This document shows positions 8,649-16,062 of a stretch of 64,000 nt of DNA, in pieces. Origin of the DNA: Micrococcus sp. (GTDB lineage: Bacteria; Actinomycetota; Actinomycetes; Actinomycetales; Micrococcaceae); contig JASBVO010000002.1 of NCBI GenBank assembly GCA_029961105.1, positions 296,136 to 360,135 on the forward strand. The letters are read 5' to 3'. Every line of letters begins with the position of its first letter. Position 1 is the stretch's first letter. Both the position numbers and the translations under genes were made by a program. Below the pieces are notes generated by a model. That model was not told the origin of the DNA. It did no database searches and saw only the letters and a list, made by a program, of their open reading frames with translations.

Positions 8649-10558
8649 GCAGCACCGAGAACACCCCGCAGCGATTCCCGTTCCTTTCCGAAGCCGAGGT
8701 CCCCGCCGGCGGGGAGGGCTGGGAATCGATGTACCCCTACTACCTGGTCCCCTCCGAGGAGACGAAGGAGCACGAGGAGAAGCTGCTCTGGTTCGCGGAC
8801 ACCATGCACTGGTCCCGCGGCGCCCACCCCTTCGACAGCATCGGCGCCGAGGCCGTCTACTACGGCGTGGGCACCTTCTCCACCCGCATCTTCGCGCTGC
8901 CGGTGTCCCTGGGCATGGATGTCCGCGTGGTCAACGGCTACGTCTACATCGCCCCGCAGGGCATCACCGATCCGGCCCGGATCCAGGAGCGTGCCGAGGT
9001 CTTCCAGAAGCGCGCCGGCTACTACTACGCCAACTGGGACGAGCTCTACGGGCAGTGGAAGACGAAGATGGAGCAGGCCATCGTCACGATGGATTCCATC
9101 ACCTTCACCCCGCTAGGCGCCTACGACCCGGATTCCGTGGTGGACGAGGCCACCGGCCGTTCCGTCTCCATGGACATATTGGAGAACTACCACCGGCTCA
9201 TCGATGAGTTCTTCGCCGTCTGGCAGTACCACTTCGAGTTCCTCAACCTGGGCTACGGCGGGTACATCACCTTCTTCCAGTTCTGCAAGCAGGCCTTCCC
9301 GCTGATCGCGGACCAGTCGATCTCCCGCATGGTGGCCGGCGTGGACGTGCTGGCCTTCCGCCCGGACGACGAGCTGCGCAAGCTCGCCCAGCTCGCCGTA
9401 GAACTGGACCTGGTCCAGACCCTCCGTGACGGCGGCGCCGGCACCGAAGGGGCACTCAAGGCTAAGGCTCTGCGGACCGAGCTGGAGTCGACGGAGAACG
9501 GGCGCACCTGGCTGGCCGCCTTCGACGCCGCCCGCGACCCGTGGTTCAACTACTTCACCGAGTACGGCTTCACCCACGACCAGGAGACCTGGAACACCGA
9601 CCTGTCCATTCCGCTGGGCAGCATCTCCCGGTACGCGGACAAAATCGCCGCCGGCGAGGACATCTCCCGGCCGATCGAACGCCTCCGGGAAGAGCGCGAC
9701 GAGATCGTCGGCGAGTACCGGGCGCTGCTGACCACCGAGGAGGCCCAGCAGTTCGACGCCCTGCTCAACCTGGCCCGCACCGTGTTCCCGTACATCGAGG
9801 AACACAACATCTACGTGGAGCACTGGTCCCACAACGTGTTCTGGAAGAAGACCCGCGAGCTGGCCGAGTTGCTGGTCGAGGCCGGCCTGCTCGAGCAGGC
9901 CGACGACTTCTACTACCTCAACCGCTTCGAGGTGGACATGGCCCTGACCGACGTGGTGCAGTCCTGGGCCATCGGCGTGGACATCCGCGGCAAGCAGCGC
10001 TGGCGGGCCGAGATCGAGCGGCGCAAGCCGATCGTGGCGGCCCTGCAGTCCGCCAGTGCCCCGCCGGCGTACGGCATCCCGCCGGAGCAGATCACCGACC
10101 CGTTCGCCGTCATGAACTACGGCGTCACCACCGAGCGCATCCAGGAGTGGCTGGGCGCCGACCAGGACGAGAAGGGGCTGGCCGGGATCCCCGGGTCCCT
10201 CGGCGTGGTGGAAGGCCCCGTCCGGGTGCTGCGCTCGGAGAAGGACCTGCCGCTGCTGCAGCCGGGTGAAATCCTGGTGGCCCCCATCACCGCCCCCTCC
10301 TGGGCTGCCGCCTTCTCGGTGGCCAGCGGGGTCATCACGGACATCGGCGGCATGATGTGCCACGCCGCGATCGTCTGCCGCGAATACGGCATTCCTGCCG
10401 TGGTCGGCACCGGCTACGCCACGGCCCGGCTCACCACCGGCCAGCGGGTCCGGATCGACGGCAAGACCGGCAGCGTCGTCTACCTGGACGGCGGGCCGGA
10501 CACCGAGACCGGGCGCGCCGACCTCGTCGACGCCGCCGACGCCCCCGCGCAGGGCTGA
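8645..10558 (+). CDS. PEP-synthase-related phosphotransferase subunit with phosphohistidine domain (phenylphosphate synthase PpsA-like)
   Basis: 637 residues, about 71 kDa. The long N-terminal part (about 1-480) is not the PEP-synthase ATP domain and probably forms the acceptor-substrate domain. The C-terminal swivelling domain holds the phosphohistidine motif GGMMCHAAIVCREYGIPA, with the acceptor histidine at H573. The protein stops about 65 residues later, so the PEP/pyruvate-binding TIM barrel is absent. The same split is known in anaerobic phenylphosphate synthase (70-kDa and 40-kDa subunits) and, fused, in rifampicin phosphotransferase; both put the beta phosphate of ATP on a non-pyruvate hydroxyl. 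The next gene supplies the matching ATP-grasp half. Confidence 0.85.
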   Translation: MSSTENTPQRFPFLSEAEVPAGGEGWESMYPYYLVPSEETKEHEEKLLWFADTMHWSRGAHPFDSIGAEAVYYGVGTFSTRIFALPVSLGMDVRVVNGYVYIAPQGITDPARIQERAEVFQKRAGYYYANWDELYGQWKTKMEQAIVTMDSITFTPLGAYDPDSVVDEATGRSVSMDILENYHRLIDEFFAVWQYHFEFLNLGYGGYITFFQFCKQAFPLIADQSISRMVAGVDVLAFRPDDELRKLAQLAVELDLVQTLRDGGAGTEGALKAKALRTELESTENGRTWLAAFDAARDPWFNYFTEYGFTHDQETWNTDLSIPLGSISRYADKIAAGEDISRPIERLREERDEIVGEYRALLTTEEAQQFDALLNLARTVFPYIEEHNIYVEHWSHNVFWKKTRELAELLVEAGLLEQADDFYYLNRFEVDMALTDVVQSWAIGVDIRGKQRWRAEIERRKPIVAALQSASAPPAYGIPPEQITDPFAVMNYGVTTERIQEWLGADQDEKGLAGIPGSLGVVEGPVRVLRSEKDLPLLQPGEILVAPITAPSWAAAFSVASGVITDIGGMMCHAAIVCREYGIPAVVGTGYATARLTTGQRVRIDGKTGSVVYLDGGPDTETGRADLVDAADAPAQG

Positions 10559-10624
10559 TCCATGAGCACCGCAACCTTCGCGCCCCGGGGCGCCACCGGA
10601 CTGCACGGACCTAAGGACCACACC

Positions 10625-11704
10625 ATGTACACGTTGACCTTCACCCACCCCGACTGCACCGACGTCCGCCAGGTCGGCGGCAAGGCCGCCAGCCTGGCCG
10701 AGATGACCGCCGAGGGCCTTCCCGTGGCTCCGGGCTTCGCCGTGACCGCCGCGGCCTACCGGCGTTACCGCCAGGAGTCCGGGCTGAAGGACTTCACCAG
10801 CTCGATCCTGGACAAGCTGACGCCTGAGTCGGGTCAGGCCGCCTTCGACGAGGCCGAGCGGGTCATCACCGAGCGCATGGAATCGGTCGGGATGCCGGCG
10901 GAGATCGCCGAGCCGATCCGCGCGGCCTACCGGCAGCTCTGCGCGGACACCGGTGTGGAGGACATTGCCGTGGCCGTGCGTTCCAGTGCCACCGCCGAGG
11001 ACTCCGTGGACGCCAGCTTTGCCGGCGAGTTCGAGACCTGGGTGGACGTCGTCGGCGAGGACGCCGTGGTGGAGTACGTGCAGAAGTGCTACGTCAGCGT
11101 CTATTCCGGCCGGGTGCTGTCCTATCTGGCCGAGAAGGGGATCGACCCCCACGATATCGAGATGGCCGTGGTGGTCCAGAAGACCGTCCGGGCCCGCGCT
11201 GCAGGCGTGATGTTCACTCTGAGCCCCACCACCGGGGACCGCTCGCGGATCGTCCTGGAGGCCAGTTGGGGCCTGGGCCTGTCCGTGGTGGGCGGGGAGG
11301 TCACCCCGGACCGCTACATGCTGGAGAAGATCACGCTGGACATCGTGGTGCGCGAGGCCGGCCACAAGCACATCGAGTACCGCCGCGGCGATGCCCCCCA
11401 GGACGTGCCCGAAGACCGCCGGGACGTGCTGTGCCTGAGCGACGAGGAAGTCATTGCCCTGGCCCGGTACGGCAAGAACCTGGAGAAGGTCCACGGCGGG
11501 GCGCCCCAGGACATCGAGTTCGCCATCGACGAGGAGCTCCCGGAAGGGCAGAACCTCATCCTGCTCCAACGCCGACCCGAAACCGTCTGGTCCCACGCCG
11601 ACCGCAAGCCCAAGTTCGACGCCGCCGCCGGCATGATGAGCTGGATCACCGGATCCATCTCCGGCGGTGCCGCGGACCTGGGCGGCCCGGGCCACTCCCA
11701 CTAG
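10625..11704 (+). CDS. PEP-synthase ATP-grasp domain protein, nucleotide-binding subunit (PpsB-like)
   Basis: 359 residues (about 39 kDa) matching only the N-terminal pyruvate phosphate dikinase/PEP-synthase ATP-binding domain: VGGKAASLAEM near 18-27, AVRSSATAEDS near 117-127 and SFAGEFETW at 131-139. In the family this domain binds ATP and phosphorylates the histidine of the swivelling domain, here on the preceding protein. The start at 10625 has AAGGACC just upstream and begins the conserved fold. An in-frame ATG at 10562 would add 21 unconserved residues but lies close behind the upstream stop. It is the last gene of the operon; the C-terminus ends GGPGHSH. Confidence 0.88.
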   Translation: MYTLTFTHPDCTDVRQVGGKAASLAEMTAEGLPVAPGFAVTAAAYRRYRQESGLKDFTSSILDKLTPESGQAAFDEAERVITERMESVGMPAEIAEPIRAAYRQLCADTGVEDIAVAVRSSATAEDSVDASFAGEFETWVDVVGEDAVVEYVQKCYVSVYSGRVLSYLAEKGIDPHDIEMAVVVQKTVRARAAGVMFTLSPTTGDRSRIVLEASWGLGLSVVGGEVTPDRYMLEKITLDIVVREAGHKHIEYRRGDAPQDVPEDRRDVLCLSDEEVIALARYGKNLEKVHGGAPQDIEFAIDEELPEGQNLILLQRRPETVWSHADRKPKFDAAAGMMSWITGSISGGAADLGGPGHSH

Positions 11705-11902
11705 ATGGCTAGACCTGGCGAAGCCGGAATTTCGATTTGAGTTCTGGACACTGGCCGCGGCTGGGCCGTCGGTGAGGAGTGCTGCCCCAGCGGGGCCACC
11801 ACCATCTTGGGCCTCGAGGAGTCGGCAGGCAATCGCCCGCTTCGTTCCTGCGGAGGGGCGCTGGGCTGAACGCGGCGCATCGCGGTGTCTGCCTCGGTAG
11901 GT

Positions 11903-12796
11903 TCAGGCCTCGATGAGGGTCAGCCCCGTCAGCGGGATGCCCGGGGAGACCAGCGCGTGCCGTTGCACCCGGGTGTTCTCTGGGGCGGGGATGACCCAGA
12001 TCTTGCCGGAGAGGTCGGAGACGTAGGCGACACGTGCGTCCAGGTCGACGGCCAGGCCGATGGCCTCCTGGAAGCCGTCGGCCAGGGTCTGCGGCGACTC
12101 GCCCTTCTCCCCCGGGGCGGGGACCGGGGCGCGGTTCAGGGAGTTACCGCCCGGCTGGTGGCCGCGGTCGGTCCAGAACAGGTGCCCGTTCATCAGCTCG
12201 AGGTCGATCGGCGCGGGCAGACCCTCCCACAGGGTCTCGATGTCCGTGCGGTTCTCCGCCGTCTCACCATCGGGGATCTCCAGGCCGGCCCGGAAGATCC
12301 GTCCGTCACCGCCCGCGTAGGATCCCTTCTGCGACCAGTAGACGTACCCGTTGTCCTCGTCGACGGCCACGCCCACGATCCAGTCCAACTGTCCCTGCGA
12401 ACCGTCGCGCCTGACGAGATCCCGCAGCCCGGTACCGTCTGTGCGCACCGTGGCCAGGCTGAAGCCCTCCCGGTTGCCCCAGTACAGGTTGTCCTTCGAG
12501 TCCAGGACGAGCTGCTTGCCGGTGGTGGTCCCGCCCTGGGGGATGACGTCGCGGCGGTTGGACCCGTTGAGGTCGATCGCGTGCAGCCCGGCGTTGCGGG
12601 CCGTGTAGTCGGCGCCCTCGGGATTGTCCGCCGGCACGCCCGCTCCCATGGTGGTCCAGTAGACCGTCTTCCCGTCGCAGGCGATGCCGTCAGGGTGGTC
12701 CCCAGCGTCCTCCACGATGACCCGGTACTCGCCGCTGGCCAGATTCACCAGCACCACCTTGCCGGGCTGCCAGGCCAGAGAAAGCAGTTGTGTCAT
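11903..12796 (-). CDS. YWTD-repeat beta-propeller protein (LDL-receptor class B / SMP-30-like)
   Basis: 297 residues without a signal peptide. Repeated blades carry the YWTD-type motif: YWTT, YWGN, YWSQ, FWTD and YVSD, spaced about 50-60 residues apart, as in a six-bladed propeller. DG-I-CDGK and DWIVGVAVDE repeats fit the NHL/SMP-30 superfamily. No enzyme residues can be assigned with confidence; lactonase activity or ligand binding are possible. The start overlaps the stop of the upstream TetR gene by four bases (12793-12796), so the two are translated together. The function may therefore relate to the ligand sensed by that regulator. Confidence 0.75.
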   Translation of the reverse strand: MTQLLSLAWQPGKVVLVNLASGEYRVIVEDAGDHPDGIACDGKTVYWTTMGAGVPADNPEGADYTARNAGLHAIDLNGSNRRDVIPQGGTTTGKQLVLDSKDNLYWGNREGFSLATVRTDGTGLRDLVRRDGSQGQLDWIVGVAVDEDNGYVYWSQKGSYAGGDGRIFRAGLEIPDGETAENRTDIETLWEGLPAPIDLELMNGHLFWTDRGHQPGGNSLNRAPVPAPGEKGESPQTLADGFQEAIGLAVDLDARVAYVSDLSGKIWVIPAPENTRVQRHALVSPGIPLTGLTLIEA

Positions 12797-13443
12797 GGGA
12801 GTCTCCTCGTCTCGGGCCCCGGAGCGGTGCCCGTGGTCTGGTAGTGATGTTCGGGGCCGGCGTGCACGTCGGCCCCCGGTGGTCCTGCCTCTGGTCGCTG
12901 CAGCAGCTGCCGTAGCCTGCGCGACAGCCCCAGGGATTCGTCCTCCGCGGCGGTGAAGAGGATCCGGTAGATGATCGGGGCCACGACCGTGTCGACGATG
13001 TCGTCCACGGACGGCGGGTCTTCCCCGCGCCGGAGGGCGGCGCCACGGATGGTGTCCAGGTGGTCCTGCAGGATCTGGAAGTACCGCGTGGTGGCGGCAT
13101 CGTCGGCCACCATGTCCCGCAGGATCCGTCGACCCAACGGCGAGGAGAAGTCCTCGACATAGGACTCCAGCCAGGCGCCCAGGTCCCCCGCCAGAGAGCC
13201 GGTGTCCGGGACCGACTCCGGCAGGAGCCGGTCGGTGGCCATCGCGGCGAGCAGTTGCTGCAGGTCACCCCAGCGTCGGTAGATCGTCGAGGGCGTCACT
13301 CCGGCCCGGGCCGCGATCTGGGGAATGGTCACCGCCGAGCGGTCCCCGCCGTTCTCGGCGATCAACTCCTCCGCCGCGGCGTGGACGGCCTGCTGGACGC
13401 GCGCGCTCCGACCGCCGGGCCTCGGCGTCTTCTCCAGACTCAT
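12793..13443 (-). CDS. TetR-family transcriptional repressor
   Basis: 216 residues. The N-terminal TetR helix-turn-helix is VTIPQIAARAGVTPSTIYRRW (about 38-58), followed by an all-helical ligand domain and an unstructured Gly/Pro-rich tail. It is transcribed away from an MFS gene. The 77-base gap holds a perfect 10-base inverted repeat (13465-13499) that is the obvious self-operator. TetR proteins next to exporters usually release DNA when the exported compound or its precursor binds. Here it would control both itself plus the propeller gene and the divergent exporter/SDR unit. Confidence 0.9.
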   Translation of the reverse strand: MSLEKTPRPGGRSARVQQAVHAAAEELIAENGGDRSAVTIPQIAARAGVTPSTIYRRWGDLQQLLAAMATDRLLPESVPDTGSLAGDLGAWLESYVEDFSSPLGRRILRDMVADDAATTRYFQILQDHLDTIRGAALRRGEDPPSVDDIVDTVVAPIIYRILFTAAEDESLGLSRRLRQLLQRPEAGPPGADVHAGPEHHYQTTGTAPGPETRRLP

Positions 13444-13457
13444 GACCCCATCCTAAC

Positions 13458-13499
13458 GCAAATCCTTTGCTTTAGTGTACGATGCAGCTTAAAGCAAAG
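13458..13499. promoter_or_regulatory. Perfect inverted-repeat operator of the TetR regulator
   Basis: CTTTGCTTTA (13465-13474) and TAAAGCAAAG (13490-13499) are perfect inverted copies with 15 bases between. A second overlapping palindrome GCAAA-TCC-TTTGC lies at 13458-13470. The site occupies the divergent promoter between the TetR gene and the MFS gene. Confidence 0.75.
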
Positions 13500-13520
13500 A
13501 AGTAGCGATTAGGAGTACGC

Positions 13521-14750
13521 TTGAGTCAACACCTACCCCGGATGGGGCGCCGCGGCGCGTTCGCCTTGCACGCGGCGATCCTGGCCGTGTTCCTGGGCGC
13601 CTCGGCTGTCCCGACCCCGGTCTACCCCCTCTACCAGCACTTGTGGGGGTTCCCGGCCGTCACCACCACCGTGGTTTTCTCCGTCTACGCCCTGGCCCTG
13701 CTGGCCAGCCTGCTGGTGGTGGGAAGGCTGGCCGACCACGTCGGCACCCGTCCGGTACTCCTGGTCGCCATGGCCGTCGAGGTGGTCTCGATGCTGGTCT
13801 TCATCGCAGCCGGCGGTGTGGCCGGGCTGCTGGTCGCGCGGATCCTGCAGGGGGTGGCGACCGGTGCCGCGATGAGTGCGGCGGGCTCGGCGCTGATGGC
13901 CCTCGAGACCGAGCGCCGCCGGGGCAGTGCGGCCCTGGTCAACGCCCTGGCCGCACCGCTGGGCCTGGCCTTCGGGGCCGCCGGGGCCAGCGTCATGGTC
14001 GAGGTCCTGCCGGCACCGACCCGGCTGTGCTATTTGGTCGTGGCCGCCGCCGTCGTCGTCCTCGCCGGCCTGCTGGCGTTCGCCCCGCGCCCGGGCGCAC
14101 CGGCTCCCGGGGCGTGGGCGTCCCTGAAGCCGACCGTGAGCATCCCGGCCAGTGCCCGTGGGGCGATGGGCCTGGCGATGCCCGTGGCCGGGGCGATCTG
14201 GGCCCTGGGCGGACTGTACCTCTCCCTCGGGCCCGCGCTGGCGCGCAGCGTCACCGGCCAGGATTCCCCCCTGCTGGGCGGCCTGGCCCTACTGTGCTTG
14301 TACGTTCCGGCCGCCCTGGCGATCGTGGTGCTGCGCCCGCTGCGAGACCGGTCCATCATGGTCATCGCTATCATCGCGCTCATCGGCGGGGTTAGCGCCG
14401 TCGTGGCCGGCGTCGTCCTGGGATCCCCGGGCGCCTACTTCGCGGGAACGGTCGCCGCCGGCGTGGGCTTCGGCTCCGGGTACTACGCCGCATTGCGGGC
14501 CATCCTCCCCCTGGGTGCACCCCAGGAGCGCACGGGGCTGCTGTCCACGATCTACATCATCTGCTATCTGTCCTTCAGCCTGCCCGCCGTCGCCGCCGGC
14601 CTGCTCGTGGGCAGCATGGGGCTGCGGGCGACCACCCTGGCCTATGGGACACTGCTCGTGAGCGTCTGCCTGCCCGTCCTGGCCGTTCTGCTACTGCGCG
14701 CCTACCGGCAGCACCGCCGCTGCCGGGGCCGGTGGGGCGTCCGACCCTGA
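13521..14750 (+). CDS. MFS transporter (drug/metabolite exporter)
   Basis: 409 residues with about 12 membrane segments. The loop after helix 2 reads GRLADHVGTRP, and helix 4 has ARILQGVATGAAMSAAG. I chose the TTG at 13521 because TAGGAG stands five bases upstream and the frame before it is closed. Family members export drugs or small metabolites by proton antiport; no substrate can be read from sequence. It is divergent from the TetR gene across the operator at 13458-13499 and is followed after 59 bases by an SDR, so it is likely induced with it. Confidence 0.85.
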   Translation: MSQHLPRMGRRGAFALHAAILAVFLGASAVPTPVYPLYQHLWGFPAVTTTVVFSVYALALLASLLVVGRLADHVGTRPVLLVAMAVEVVSMLVFIAAGGVAGLLVARILQGVATGAAMSAAGSALMALETERRRGSAALVNALAAPLGLAFGAAGASVMVEVLPAPTRLCYLVVAAAVVVLAGLLAFAPRPGAPAPGAWASLKPTVSIPASARGAMGLAMPVAGAIWALGGLYLSLGPALARSVTGQDSPLLGGLALLCLYVPAALAIVVLRPLRDRSIMVIAIIALIGGVSAVVAGVVLGSPGAYFAGTVAAGVGFGSGYYAALRAILPLGAPQERTGLLSTIYIICYLSFSLPAVAAGLLVGSMGLRATTLAYGTLLVSVCLPVLAVLLLRAYRQHRRCRGRWGVRP

Positions 14751-14809
14751 CGCGGCGCCGATCCCCTACCGGGCGACCCATTACGCATCACCCCCAGGAG
14801 GGAAACACC

Positions 14810-15571
14810 ATGAGCAAGAAAGTCCTGATCACCGCGGGCGCCGGCGGTATCGGCTTCGCCACCGCCACCGCCTTCGCCACCGAAGGCCACCGCGTGCACA
14901 TCGCCGACATCAACGCCGAGGCCGTCACCGCCGCCGTCGCCTCGCACCAGAACATCACCGGTTCCGTCACCGACGTCTCCCGCCCCGAGGCCGTCGAGGC
15001 CCTGTTCCATGACGTGGCCGCCGAGCTCGGCGGACTGGACGTGCTGGTCAACATGGCCGGCATCGGCGGACCCACCGCCCCCGCCCACAAGCTTCCCCTC
15101 GAGGACTGGAACGCCGTGGTTGGGATCAACCTCACCGGCACGTTCCTGGTCACCCAGCGCGCCATCCCGATGCTGAAGGAATCCGACGCCGGCACCATCG
15201 TCACCATGTCCTCGCTGGCCGGGCGCTTCGGCTACCCGAACCGCATCGCCTACTCCACCACCAAGTGGGGCCTGGTGGGCTTCGCCAAGACCCTGGCCCT
15301 GGAGCTCGGCGAGTACGGCATCACCTCCAACACCATCCACCCCGGCGCCGTGGCCGGCTCGCGCATGGACCGAGTCCTGCAGGGACGCGCCGAGGCCAAC
15401 GGCACCACCGTCGAGGCCGAGACCGCCAACGCGCTGGCCAACCAGTCGGTCAAGCAGTTCATCGATCCAGCCGACATCGCCGCCCTGGTCCTGTTCCTGG
15501 CCGGCCCGCACGGCCGCACGATCACCGGCCAGCAGCTGCCCATCGACGGTGACTCCAAGGCCGCCTCCTGA
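14810..15571 (+). CDS. Short-chain dehydrogenase/reductase (SDR)
   Basis: 253 residues, a classical SDR. The cofactor loop TAGAGGIGFA is at 8-17, NMAG at 81-84, the catalytic serine is in MSSLAG (S134/S135) and the pair Y148/K152 is in YSTTK. D32 after the second strand (HIADIN) suggests preference for NAD(H). AGGAGG stands eight bases upstream of the ATG. Close relatives oxidize secondary alcohols such as 3-hydroxybutyrate; the substrate is not determinable here. It is probably cotranscribed with the MFS gene, so it may detoxify the compound handled by that exporter. Confidence 0.88.
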   Translation: MSKKVLITAGAGGIGFATATAFATEGHRVHIADINAEAVTAAVASHQNITGSVTDVSRPEAVEALFHDVAAELGGLDVLVNMAGIGGPTAPAHKLPLEDWNAVVGINLTGTFLVTQRAIPMLKESDAGTIVTMSSLAGRFGYPNRIAYSTTKWGLVGFAKTLALELGEYGITSNTIHPGAVAGSRMDRVLQGRAEANGTTVEAETANALANQSVKQFIDPADIAALVLFLAGPHGRTITGQQLPIDGDSKAAS

Positions 15572-16062
15572 TGCAGGCCCACACCACGGTCGGACGGACA
15601 CCCACGCGTATCCGTCCCGCCGTCATCTCGGGGTACACCAAGAGGACCGATACTCGTCAGGCCGAGTTGGGCGGAGCCGTCTGAGATAGGTGACGGCATT
15701 CATGTGGAGCTGATGGGCGGCGCAAAGGGCGTGGCATTCCGACTTGGGATCCGGATCGGTCCCATCGGCGAGGAGCAGGGTGACAGCCTCGGTAGAACCG
15801 ACCGCGCTCCGGTCCACGAGGTCGTAGAGCCGCAATGTCACGCCCCTCCGGCCACGGCGCGGGAAATTCAGGGCCATCGCGCAGACCTTTCTCGAGGGCA
15901 GCCACTCGACGGGTGTACCACCACCTCCCGCCCTCAATTTCGGGGGCAATCGTGTAAATGCAGGTATACCCGCTCAACAGATGTGTGCGATGACATGGTG
16001 TTCGGCTGACAGATGTGTCCAATGGGCCCTGCCCTGGACACGTGCCCTGAACCGACGTCACG
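15572..16062. other. Gene-poor 490-base interval with decayed or unassigned sequence
   Basis: There is no confident gene. A possible minus-strand 84-codon reading frame lies at 15623-15877. Around 15975-16020 base composition drops and ACAGATGTGT occurs twice, about 30 bases apart, near GGACACGTGC. This resembles short inverted ends of IS481-type elements, but no transposase reading frame can be followed. It could be a scar of a lost element. Confidence 0.3.
15623..15877 (-). CDS. Possible small hypothetical protein
   Basis: 84 codons starting MALNFPRRGRR, with GAAAGG about eight bases upstream of the ATG. The middle reads RLYDLVDRSAVG and ESCHALC-like KSECHALCAAHQ, which looks protein-like rather than random, but I recognise no family. 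It may be the tail of a displaced gene or an accidental frame. The GC-rich third positions expected for this genome are only partly present. Confidence 0.2.
   Translation of the reverse strand: MALNFPRRGRRGVTLRLYDLVDRSAVGSTEAVTLLLADGTDPDPKSECHALCAAHQLHMNAVTYLRRLRPTRPDEYRSSWCTPR

Noticed and set aside
4383..11704. Operon read as plain pyruvate carboxylase plus PEP synthase for gluconeogenesis
   Set aside because: The PEP-synthase halves lack the PEP/pyruvate barrel and the carboxyltransferase lacks the pyruvate-binding arginine, so the simple anaplerotic reading does not fit; it stays as a fallback.
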